This document shows, one piece after another, positions 48,413 to 58,309 of a stretch of 64,000 nt of DNA. The first letter of the stretch is position 1. Each line of letters starts with the position of its first letter. The notes beneath the pieces were generated by a model. The model had not been told where the DNA came from. It saw only the letters and a list, made by a program, of their open reading frames with translations, and ran no database searches. The translations under genes and the position numbers were made by a program. Source of the DNA: Camarhynchus parvulus (Eukaryota; Chordata; Aves; Passeriformes; Thraupidae); the NCBI RefSeq assembly GCF_901933205.1, contig NC_044590.1, forward strand, positions 13,853,501 through 13,917,500, read 5' to 3'.

Positions 48413-49884
48413 CCTTATTAGAGGTGTGGGAAAGGGAGCCTGGAGGTGAGAGAAAAGCAGACCCTGAGCCCTGGGTTGTGTCTCCAGCCCAGCCACAGCC
48501 ACCGGCACTGATGCCAGCGAGGAAGGGCCAGGGCAGCATCAGTCAGAGCAAAGTGTGCAGCGGCCCCCGGGAGCAGAGCTCATCCCAGCCCTCCCCAGCT
48601 CCCACCGGGCACTGGGGACCTGGCCAGGTCCAGGCACAGCTGTGGGGCTCAGCTGCAAGTTCAGCAGATGGTTCTGCACTAGTTGCTTCCCACCAAGGCA
48701 GGAGACCAGGAGCTCACCGTGTGACACACGCACACCCCTCCACAGCACAGGTTCTGCAGCCCCCGAGGAGAAGCCCTGGCACAGACACCCTCGGTGTGCA
48801 AAGCACCCAGCCCCTTCCCATGCCCGGGGAGGCCGGGAAAGGGACCACGGGCACAAGGTCTCCGTGGCCTCGGGCAGTCAGCAGGACGTGTCCTGGCCGG
48901 AGTTTGCTATTTTCCCAGGGGAATTAAGGGGCTCACCTCGGCGGGGGAATGTGGCCGCAGCGCCTCGGAGGGGGGAGGTGACCGCAAACTCCTCCTACAA
49001 CCGCACAGAGCCTGCCAGGGAGAGAGGAAAAAATTCCAGCGACTGAAGGAACCCAACCATCTTTGGTCAGCAGCGGTGGTTGTTAACACTTGGGGATGTT
49101 CCACTCCAAAGAATTCAGCTCCGGCCGCCCCCTTCTCCTACACATCCATGTTTTAGAGCTTGCCTGGCTTTTATCACAGTCGAAACATTTTGTACCAAAA
49201 GGGCATGCTGGGAGGGAAGCCAAGAGGGCTTCGAGTTTTCATGGGAAAGACTAAACAAAACACAACATCCCTCTGCACTTAAGGCTGAAGGAAATGAGCT
49301 AAATAAAGCTTTTCTGCCTTAAAGAAGTTTATTGCCTGAATTGACTCCCAGGCCACTGGGGAGACATCTGGAGCATCATGCATGCATCCGGACCTTGGCC
49401 CTGGTCATCAGCAAAAGGACTTGGAGGAAAAGCAGATGTTCCAGACTGGAACAGTCTCAGAGATCAGGAGGTGGGTGAAGCCATGGGCAGCAGGAACTGC
49501 TCCTGCAGCTCTGCCATGCCGGGGAAGCGGGGGTATCCCAGCCCCAAGGCACTGCAGACAGTTTCCCTCAGCTTGGCTCAGGACCCATCCCCACCTGCCC
49601 TTGCCGGGACATTCCTGCCGGGCGTGGCAAGAGGCTGCCCGGGTACAGGATGCCCGGCAGGGCACACCGGGGATCCTCCCGCCGCCTCGACCCGTCCCCA
49701 GGGCTGACCTCGGCACCAGCTCCAGCACCGCAGAGGTGGAGGAACGGCGGGGCTGCCTCCCTCTGCTCCCCGAGGCAGCGGGGCCAGCTGCCCCTGCTCT
49801 CCCGGGACGGCTGGGGCTGCTTCCCCTGCTCCCCGAGGCTCCGTCCCTCCAGCTCCATCCCTCCCGCTCCTCTCTCTCCGCCGC

Positions 49885-50420
49885 GGCCGCTCGTTCCCAT
49901 CCCGGACCGCTCGTTCCCATCCCGGGGCCGCTCGTTCCCATCCCGGACCGCTCGTTCCCGTCCCGGACCGCTCGTTCCCATCCCGGGACCGCTCGTTCCC
50001 ATCCCGGACCGCTCGTTCCCATCCCCGGCCGCTCGTTCCCATCCCGGACCGCTCGTTCCCCCGAACCGCTCGTTATCCCCGCCGCCGTTCCTATCCCGGA
50101 CCGCTCGTTCCCACCCCGGACCGCTCGTTTCCACCCCGGACCGCTCGTTCCCATCCCGGGCCGCTCGTTCCCGTCCTGGACCGCTCGTTTCCATCCCGGG
50201 ACCGCTCGTTCCCATCCCCGGCCGCTCGTTCCCATCCCGGACCGCTCGTTCCCATCCCGGACCGCTCGTTCCCATCCCGGACCGCTCGTTCCCACCCCGG
50301 ACCGCTCGTTCCCATCCCGGACCGCTCGTTCCCATCTCGGACCGCTCGTTCCCATCCCCGGCCGCTCGTTCCCATCCCGGACCGCTCGTTCCCGTCCCGG
50401 GGCGGTGCCGTTCCCGTCCC
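49885..50420. repeat. 20-bp GC-rich minisatellite at the 5' end of MYL9 intron 1
   Basis: About 25 copies of CCGCTCGTTCCCATCCCGGA occur, with small length and base variants and a degenerate middle (50060-50100). It ends at the predicted MYL9 exon 1 donor. Confidence 0.95.
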
Positions 50421-50425
50421 CTCAC

Positions 50426-50611
50426 CTGTCCCTCACGGGAGCGGCGGGCGCTGCCGGAGCTGGTGCCGTGCGGGATCCGCTCTGCGGCTCTGCGGGACGC
50501 GGCTCCGCGGGGCGGGCGGGCCCAGGGTCCCGGCCCGGCCCGGCCCGGCCCATACAAGGCAGAAGAATGCGGCGGGGCCGGGGCCGCGGGGCCGGGACGC
50601 CCTTATATAGA
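50426..50611 (-). promoter_or_regulatory. MYL9: MYL9 core promoter and non-coding exon 1 (predicted)
   Basis: On the minus strand CTATATAAGG (50611-50602) serves as a TATA box and is one mismatch from a CArG box. A second CArG-like CCTTGTATGG lies at 50559-50550. A GC-rich leader follows and ends at the donor GACAG|GTGAGG (exon end 50426). Start of transcription would be near 50575. The exon contains a run of GGGCC repeats. Distance and strand fit MYL9, the next gene on this strand. Confidence 0.55.
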
Positions 50612-51967
50612 CGAAAGCGGCGCCCACGCGTGCCCCGTGCCGCGGGGGGATGCGCAGCGGCACCGGGCACCGCCGAGCCGCGCTCCCGCCCGGTGACACG
50701 GGGGACACGGCCCGAGGGTGGCACTGCCGGGGCACACGGGCCGGGGCTCACTGGGGCAGCTCTGGCCGTGGCGGGGCAGGTCCCGGCTGCTGGGGCTGCT
50801 GCAGGACCCGAGCGCCCTGGGGGCCCTGGAAAGGCCAGAGAGCGTCCACAGGCTGCACCGTGGGGGCCACACAAAGGGAACGGTGGCCAAGCAGCCCCTC
50901 AAAGGGTCTCTAACAAGTGGCCTGGGGCAGAGAACGGCTGGGGAACTGCCCCATTGCCAAGCAGGGATGCAGAGCGTGGAGAAACAGAGATGGGGAGCTC
51001 CTCCACCCAAGGCAGGACTCACGCTGGGAACACCCGAACCCTAAGGGACACCTCTCCAGGGTAGCAGCTCTTGCTGACTGTTTCCTTCCCATCAGCAACC
51101 CTGAGCCTCATCACAGTCCTGCAGCCACCAAGAGGAGCTCCTGGTCCTGTGGAAGGTTATGCCCCTCCAGACATCATCCCAAAGGAGGTTTATCTCTGTT
51201 TTGTGGGGTCCCACAACAGCAGGGGCAGAATTGAGCCTGCAGAGGAGCAGGAAGGTGGAAGAGGGAGACACAAGGAGTACTTCTGAGAGGCACTGTTCTT
51301 CTGGGGACCCAGCCCTGAGTGGGCAGCCAGAGCAGGACTGCCCAGCTTCAGCATTCCCAGGAGATCCATCTGTCCATAGAGATGGGGGAACTTGAGGCTG
51401 AGGACCTGACCCTGATCAGAGGGGACAGCATGGAGCACACAGGCTGCACTTGCAGCGGCACAGATTAACAGAAATGAGCAGTGGCACAAATTAATCTTCA
51501 GCTGCCATTCTCCTGCAGGGCATCACTGCAAACAACAGCTAAAAAGCCCCCAAAAAACCGCTTCAGCCCTGATATAAAAGCAGTGGCTGTGCCCTCTGGC
51601 AGGCTGGCCAGACCCTGCCCCAGGCATGGAGCTTGCTCCCACTGGCTCAGAAGGCCGGTGACCTTCTCAGCCATGAGCCCGCCTGACTTGGGGACATCCT
51701 CCCCGTGTCCCTGTGCTGCTGATGAAATCTGCAGGGGCATTGCCTCCCCTGGGGAGCCACAGAGGTTGCTGACCCTTGGCTGGAAGCAGGGATCCTGCCT
51801 GCAGCCCCTCTGAAGGACAGGCTGTGAGCTCAGAAGCCAGCAGAATGCAGGAGCAGAGTTGGAAATGCTGCTGGATGCTATGCCAGAGTGGAGGCAAGCC
51901 AGGGAAAGCACAGAACCTTTGCCATGCTCGTGAGCTGGACAGGGAGGCCACAGAAGGTTTGTCTTTT

Positions 51968-52060
51968 TAATAAGAAATATAAGGAAAGAGGGGGTGAAAA
52001 AAACCACACAAAAAAAAAAAAAAAAAACTAAAAAAAAGGAAAAAACGCTAAAAAAAACCA
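51968..52060. repeat. A-rich tract
   Basis: It consists of A runs of 7 to 19 bases separated by single C, G or T. It has the look of a low-complexity or old retroposon tail, but no element body is recognisable next to it. Confidence 0.8.
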
Positions 52061-53795
52061 ACCCAGTCGGGAGTCAGCCAGCCTGAGCTGCCACCCCGTG
52101 GCTGGGCCCAGAGTTTTCCATGCTGGAGAAGCCCAGCCTCAGCAGGGTCCAGGTGTTCCCAGGAGCCCAGCAGGAGCAGGACCCACCTGCAGCCCCTCAC
52201 TGAGCTCTGCTTTCTCTGGGCAAGTGCCCAGCCAGCCCCTGCGAGGGGAGCTGCTGAAGGGGGCTGCAGGCACATCACAGCCCCTGCAGCTTTGCAGCCG
52301 CTGCAGCTGGGCCACCTCTGCTGTCCCTCCAGCCCCTCCAGCCCTTCCTGCCTTCCCTGTCTGTGCCTAGGGCTGCCCATGTCATCCTTCTGCCCTGCTT
52401 CCATGTGTCTGCCAACACACATCCCTTACCAGGGCCTGTTTGTGCCCTCGGGCACCTCTCCTGTCTCCCTCTGGCTCTTTCAAGCCCAAATTCAATTTGC
52501 TTCTCTCTTTCTCAGCATCAGGCAATGGAAATAGAGTAAAACAAGCCATTTTTTAAAAGAGTGTGAATTTTAGGTCAGTTCCCTGACCCAGGTGTTGTCA
52601 TCACCATGCAGGCATTCCCATCCCTGTGAAGTGGGGACAGGGACAGGGACAGGAACACTGCTTCCACTCTCCCCAAGCACCTGAGGAGTGTCTGGGGCGC
52701 AGGGCTGCAGCCAGGACACGTCTGGCCTGGCCCTGCCATGGGGGTCAGAGGCAAAGGAGCTGCCAAAGACACAGCAATGACCTCACACTGGCCCCTTCCT
52801 GGCCATGCTGCCAGGCTGCCTTGCCTTGGAGCAGCCTCTGGCTTCTGGCAAATGCCCAAGGGGCTGGAGGTGATCAGGGCCTGATGGCCTTGCAGGAGCA
52901 GGGCAAGATACTTCTCCATAAGTCCATTAGAATATTGCATAATCTGTATTTAAATTACACTCCCCAGCTGGAAGTGATCAGAGCTCTGGGACAAGGACCC
53001 CACACAGCCCACGCAGGCTCAGCCTGCACCCACGGCCTCCAGGCCCTGCTGGCAGCAAAGCAGCTGCTGCTGGAGCCTTTGGAGCTGCAGGCAGGCTCTG
53101 GAGACGCTCAGCACGTCGTGTTTGCAGGCTGTGGGACAACAAGAAATGCAGCACCTCGGGCCTGGGGCTTGTTTCTGGGAAAAAGGAACAGCAGGGCTCA
53201 CGGTGTGCCAAGTGCCAGGGGGATGTGCACAGCAGGGGAGGGAGGAACGGCTCCACACAGGATGCAGGGCTTCCAGCAGTGCCCAGAGTGGCCCCAGCAG
53301 CGCCACTCAGCTGCCAGGGACACCTGGAATATTGTCACTGAGGCCCCTCTCTACCCACACAACCCCGTGCTGAGGAGGTAACAGAGGGAGAGCCAAGCAT
53401 ACCCTGCCCACAGCATGCAGGAGTAATTCCTGTATGCTTCTCCAGGAGTGCAACTGCGCTGAGTGCCACTGCTCCTGGAAGGAAAGAACACGAAAAAGTC
53501 AAATCTTTGGGGCTGCACCTGTGATAACTCTCCCCACAGTCCCCACACGTTCAGCTGCTCCAAGCTCAAGTGAATAATCAGGTAAGGAGCTGCACAACCC
53601 TGTGTATCCTACAGACTCCAGCCCCCCGGCTCTGTGGAGCCTCCTCAGCCTGGCTGAGCACCGGGATCCCCCGGCGCGGCCTGTTTGATGGCTCGGTGAC
53701 CCTGCAGGGCTGCCAAGGGTTGTGCCCCTCCCAGCCAGCAACACCGGCACTGCTGGCTGGCCCTTTCGCTGGGGAATGGCCCTGCCAGGCCGAGA

Positions 53796-53822
53796 CTTCC
53801 CTTCCCTTCCCTTCCCTTCCCT
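53796..53822. repeat. CTTCC pentamer run
   Basis: About five copies of TTCCC lie in a row, 150 bases before the RAB5IF start codon. Confidence 0.9.
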
Positions 53823-53850
53823 TTCTCGGCCCCTCTCGGCCGCCGTAGGG

Positions 53851-54330
53851 CGCGGCCCCGCCCGTGTCACGTGCAGCGGGGCCGCGCGGCGATTGGCGGG
53901 GCGCGCGGGCCGGGCCGGTTCCGGGCCGGGCGGGCGGATCCCGGCGCAGGATCCCGGCGGATCCCGGCGGAGCGGGATGAGCGGCGGGCGGCGCCGGGAC
54001 GAGCCGCCGCACCCGCAGCACCACGCGGTGGCCAACGGCGGCGCGGCCGGGCGCGGCTCCGTGTGGGGCAAAGCGCTGCGCAGCGACTCCGCCTGGCACG
54101 ACAAGGTGGGACCGGGGCGGCGGGACCGGAGGGGGCCCTGAGGGGGGGCTGGGACCTGCCCGGCGCGGCGGCTCCGTCCCGCGGGGGTGCCGGAGGAGCC
54201 GTCGTCCCCGAGCACGGTTGAAGCCCCTGCGGGGACCGGCGGGCTGAGGCGGTCCCGGGGCTGTGCCGGGGCCGTGCCGGGGCTCGGCAGCGCCCCGTGC
54301 CCGCAGCCCGGAGCGGCGGGGGCGGCTGTG
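53851..54330 (+). promoter_or_regulatory. RAB5IF: RAB5IF CpG-island promoter
   Basis: Upstream of the start codon are an E-box CACGTG (53868-53873), GC boxes (CCCCGCCC) and an inverted CCAAT box (ATTGG, 53892-53896); the island continues into intron 1. No TATA box is seen. This is a housekeeping-type promoter. Confidence 0.75.
53977..54105 (+). CDS. RAB5IF: RAB5IF exon 1
   Basis: It encodes residues 1-43 and ends at the donor AAG|GTGGGA. It is GC-rich and part of the CpG island. Confidence 0.95.
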
Positions 54331-57300
54331 CGGTGAGTGCTCGCGGAGCGCAGCCGTGTTTGCCGATCCCCCGTGGCCGGCACATGGCCCGGCTCTTTGC
54401 TCTTTGGGCGCGGGGCCAAGGGAAACACGGCGTTGAGACACCTCGGTTACTTTTGGCTTGTGGTTTAACACTCTTCTCGGATAGAATAAAAATGTCTCTT
54501 GTATGGTTCAAGGAACAGCAGCCTGAGCTTTCCGGTTTCCCCGTGCCCGTGTGCCGTGTGCTCCTGCGGTGCCCGTCCTGTGGCCGGAGCTGCCGCTGCA
54601 GCCGTGCCGTGCCCGGGCACACAGCGCGGCTTCGGCCTCTGCTCCCGCTGCTTTTGGCCTGGGGAAGGGGCACGCTCCGTTTCCCTGGCGGTCAGACAGC
54701 AATCTGTGTCGCTTTTTCCTTACCTGTGGCTCCCCGGACTGGTGGGGCTCGTGTGTCCCTGCCCGCTCGCCTCTGGCAGATGGAGCTGGAATTTCAGAGT
54801 CAGCAGGGGAGCAGGGACGGCTGTGCCAATGTTTTGATACAGCAGGAGGTGAACTGAAGGCTGAGCTGCCTGTCAAGTGCAGTGACCAGAAGAGATGTCT
54901 GTATCTTACACGGATTCCCGTCTTCTGTGAGGAGCTGAACAGCTGGCACATGCCACAGGCTTTGGGGGATCTCAAAGGCTTTGGTGTTTGGGGGGATGCT
55001 GGGACAATCCCAGTTCTGGAGAGGCTGAGAAAAGAGATGTGAGCTGGAGTGAATCTTAGTAAAGTGTGAGCCCTGCTGCTGGGCTACAGTAGCTAGTGGA
55101 GCGTGGCCCTTGGACAGAGGGATGAGCAGAGCCCTGCTGCTTAGGAAGCACAGGAGTTCTCATGGCACGAGTGAGGTACAGCTGTGCTTTGGAGCTGTCC
55201 TGAGCCCTGAGAGCTCTCGGGTGCAGGAGGGCCTGGGCCAACGTGGGTAGAGCACTCTCAAAGCATAAACAGTTCGTTAAGCTTTTATTCCAGGGCATTA
55301 TTGCACCTTTAGTAAATAAGGGGACTAGAGACTTGTTGGCCTCTGCAGCTGGCCCATCGGAGGGCAGACCTGTGTGTGTAATGTGGAAGCAGAGGAGTCC
55401 AGGGTGCACAATGCCTCAGGCTGCTTTATCTGTTCTGAGTGCAATATTTGATACTCTGAGTGGGGAACTAAGTGTTCAGGATGCTGAATTTTCACCTGTT
55501 AATTGTGTGGTGCTTTAAAAAAAAGAAACATAATAAATGCCAACATTTTTCTTGTGCTTTGTCTCCTCAGGACGAGTTTTTAGATGTGATCTACTGGTTC
55601 CGGCAGATCATTGCGGTTATTTTGGGAATCATCTGGGGAGTAGTTCCACTGAAGGGATTCGTGGGAATAGCAGTGTAAGGTTCATTTCCTTTTCTGTCTC
55701 GTGTACGTTCCCGCGTTTGGGCCGGCCTGGGAGCGTGGTTGAGGCCGTGCTGTGAACAGTGGGCTGGCTAAAGGCAGGCTCTGCCTGCTCTGTGTCTCAC
55801 AGCCAGCCTTTCATTCCACTGCTGGCTGCCATGAAATTCACCCAAAGCATAACGTGTCTCTTTCTCCTCAGCCTGATTAATACTTCTAAACATTATTATT
55901 TGTTTTGCTATTAAAAGGGGCAATGGCAGAAGAAGGGAGCTAGCATTTCAATTGCCTGGGTGTGTGTCCTGTACGTGTGGGAGGGCGGGGAGTGTGGGGC
56001 CTGCTGTGATCACCCAGGAAGGAGCATCCATGGGGGAAGGTGTGCATGTCCTGGTCTTTGAGCCCTGCTCAGACAGGAGGCTCTCTCAGCAGACAAGGGC
56101 AGCTGCTCTGAGAAGAAGAAAAGGTTTGCTCAGAACATGAGAGGCTGGAGGTCCCAAGCAGGCACAGTGGCACTGGCACAGTGGCACCAGCAGAGCTTGG
56201 CAGCACTCCTGGCTTCCTGACGTGGCCCTTTCAGCCATGGGGTGGGGAAGGCAGTGCCTGAAGGGGGTGTGTGTGCATAGAATCCCTGGGAGCCAGGTCA
56301 CCTCCCCAGAGGTGTCTGAAGGCTGCAGTGAGTTATGAAGAGAAAATCTGTTTGGGCCTGACATGTGCCTGGAAGTGTTCAAGGACCAGCAGAGGTGGGG
56401 ACACTGTCTTGCTCTCTGCACATCTGCTCTGGGAAGATGCTGGATCTGCTCTGGGGAGCCTCTGTTTGCAAATATCTCTGCCTAGCCAAGATCTCAATGG
56501 TCAAGCTCCAGCCTCACAGCTTTTCTTAAGCAAAATTCAGTTGTCATCTTGTCCCTCGTCCCAAGTATTCTGGTTTTGGCAAGAAAGGGGAGGTCTGATG
56601 CTCCAGCAGGAGCCAGGTTAGCTACAACAAGCAGTTCAATCTGAAGTGCCCCCAGGAACATTCATTGTTCTTACTTAGTCACCATGAATTGACAAGGCAC
56701 CTTCAGGCACCTAAGCCCATTCCTGTGCTAAATGTAATCAGGAAGGATTTGGCGTACAGTGGAAAACTAAAAGTTTCTGGAAGGGTGTGTGTGGTTTCTC
56801 TGTGCTGTGCAGTGACACAGCTGCTCCAGCCTGCTGCTGGTCACTCACTTTGTGTGTGTGTTGTCATCCCACCCTTCCCACACAGCCTTCCTTGCAGGAC
56901 ACAGACCTGTCCCAGCCCCAGGCTGGGCTGCTGTAAAGCCAAACCTGCCTTAGGACAAACAGAAGGTCGTGTTTGTTCTCTCTGCTCAGCACAGACTGGA
57001 GAGCACTGAGGTGTCTCAGACTGAACCCTAGTGTTGGGGCTCCAGGGCACTGTTGAGTCTCTGTGGCCCTTATTTCTTCCCTGTTTGGTCCTGGGATGCT
57101 CACAGAGATCCAACCCTGAGCAGGGAGGTGGCAGTTTTCCCTCTCAGCTGCCTGAGAATCAAGAAGCACACACAGGTTCTCTGTGGAGGCAGAGCTGCTG
57201 TCAGTCTGCAGGACAGGAGAACCTGCAGGTTTGCACATCTGAGGATACTTCCAGCTTTTGACTTCTGCTTCTTGAGCCCTACTAGGAGTAGGTTGTGCCT

Positions 57301-58234
57301 TGTCAAGTGAACTTCATCCCAACCTGGCAAGCTCACCTGGAGGGGCTCTTTCGAGGAAGTGTCTGAGCTGCCTGGGAAGCATTGCAGGAAAAGAATTCCT
57401 CTTTGCTTCCTCTCTGTTGTGGATACAAGATATTTCACTGTATGGCATGTGGGATACCTGCAGCCTGTACCACTGCACTGATGGTTCCTAACCTCTCCCT
57501 GCAGATTCTGCCTGATCAATGCTGGTGTTCTGTACCTCTACTTCAGCAGCTTCCAGCAGATAGATGAGGAGGAATACGGTGGGACGTGGGAGCTAACGAA
57601 GGAGGGATTCATGACATCGTTTGCACTGTTTCTGGTAATGTCTCTTGCTGTCTTTAAGATGATTTGTGAATTGTGTTGGTGCACTTTCTGAAGACCTGGG
57701 AAGAGAGCAGGGGAAGTGGTGAGAGAAGGCAGATGTGTTAGCACCAAGTGCCAGTGATTGGGATGGCTGCCTGTGAAACACAGTGCTGACACCTGGGGTT
57801 TCTCTGTAGGAATGGATGCATTAACCACTCCCTCCTCTGTCCCAGATACCCTGGTGGAGTTCCATTCCATCTTGAACTAGTTACATTTGGACTGGTGTTT
57901 TGGGTGTCTTTTTTTTTCCTTTACTCCCCTCCCCCAAGTATCTGATCACAGCACTTGATTAGCTGGTGCCTCTAAATCCCTGGAGGGGCTGTGGTGGGAT
58001 TTTTATGTGGAGAGGCTGGCAGACAAGTTGAATGCCACCATTTGGGGCAAGTGGTGATCCTAAGATCTCCCCAAGATCACCTCGAAGCTGGAATTCAGTC
58101 CCCTGTTGGGAGCAGGGCCTGAGGCTCGTTTGCTGTGTCTGACACCTCTCCAGAGGCATCCAAATAACCTTGCTTTCCTTTCCTTCCCACAGGTGGTTTG
58201 GATAATCTTCTATACTGCCATCCACTATGATTGA
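53977..58234 (+). CDS. RAB5IF: RAB5IF (C20orf24/OPTI), ER multipass-translocon subunit
   Basis: RAB5IF was first described as a RAB5-interacting protein. It is now known as OPTI, partner of the TMCO1 insertase in the ER multipass translocon, and has also been named as a respirasome assembly factor. Four coding exons (53977-54105, 55571-55674, 57505-57634, 58193-58234) join in frame to 134 residues. The N-terminus is a polar, poorly conserved tail (MSGGRRRDEPPHPQHHAVAN) ending SVWGKALRSDSAWHDK. DEFLDVIYWFRQ is followed by hydrophobic segments at about 55-73, 76-92 and 113-131, with the conserved loop QIDEEEYGGTWELTKEGF between the last two, and the C-terminal IHYD. The start codon sits in the CpG island and matches the mammalian start. 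Mammals make a TGIF2-RAB5IF read-through; here TGIF2 is on the other strand, so that is not possible. Confidence 0.96.
55571..55674 (+). CDS. RAB5IF: RAB5IF exon 2
   Basis: The acceptor is TTGTCTCCTCAG. It encodes DEFLDVIYWFRQIIAVILGI and onward to GFVGIA plus two bases. The donor GTAAGG at 55675 was chosen over an overlapping GTGTAA because only it keeps the frame. Confidence 0.93.
57505..57634 (+). CDS. RAB5IF: RAB5IF exon 3
   Basis: The acceptor is CTCCCTGCAG and the donor is GTAATG. It encodes FCLINAGVLYLYFSSFQQID, EEEYGGTWELTKEGF and MTSFALFL. Confidence 0.95.
58193..58234 (+). CDS. RAB5IF: RAB5IF exon 4
   Basis: The acceptor is CCTTCCCACAG. This short terminal coding exon encodes VVWIIFYTAIHYD and TGA. 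Confidence 0.95.
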   Translation: MVWIIFYTAIHYD

Positions 58235-58270
58235 CACAGTCTGCAGCATTTGCCTGTTAAATCAGTTGTC

Positions 58271-58295
58271 AATAAATAGAGAAGGTTTTAATAAA
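58271..58295 (+). terminator. RAB5IF: RAB5IF polyadenylation signals
   Basis: Two AATAAA hexamers (58271-58276 and 58290-58295) lie within 65 bases of the stop, followed by a GT-rich stretch (AGTTTTTAGTGGACTGGTGG). An ATTAAA at 58593-58598 could give a longer end. Confidence 0.7.
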
Positions 58296-58309
58296 TCCTA
58301 GTTTTTAGT

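Larger units (their letters stand above)
50620..53850. other. Divergent intergenic region between MYL9 and RAB5IF
   Basis: The two promoters face away from each other across 3.2 kb. No gene is recognisable. Seen: CpG-rich sequence next to MYL9 (to about 50760), an A-rich tract at 51968-52060, and a CTTCC pentamer run at 53796-53822. Regulatory elements for either gene may lie here, but I can name none with confidence. Confidence 0.7.

Noticed and set aside
47365..48927. A 520-codon plus-strand open frame
   Set aside because: Low-stop GC-rich sequence with no recognisable domain; it lies antisense within the predicted MYL9 intron.
48936..49060. Minus-strand donor-like GAG|GTGAGC as MYL9 exon 1
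   Set aside because: Plausible, but without a TATA box or CpG-island setting. The exon at 50426-50575 fits better; this could be an alternative 5' exon.
49382..51064. A 560-codon plus-strand open frame, and matching minus-strand frames, across the MYL9 promoter region
   Set aside because: It is a translation of the 20-bp minisatellite (repeating RSFPSRTA-type units) and a CpG island. All frames are open for compositional reasons, and no family or splice structure supports it.
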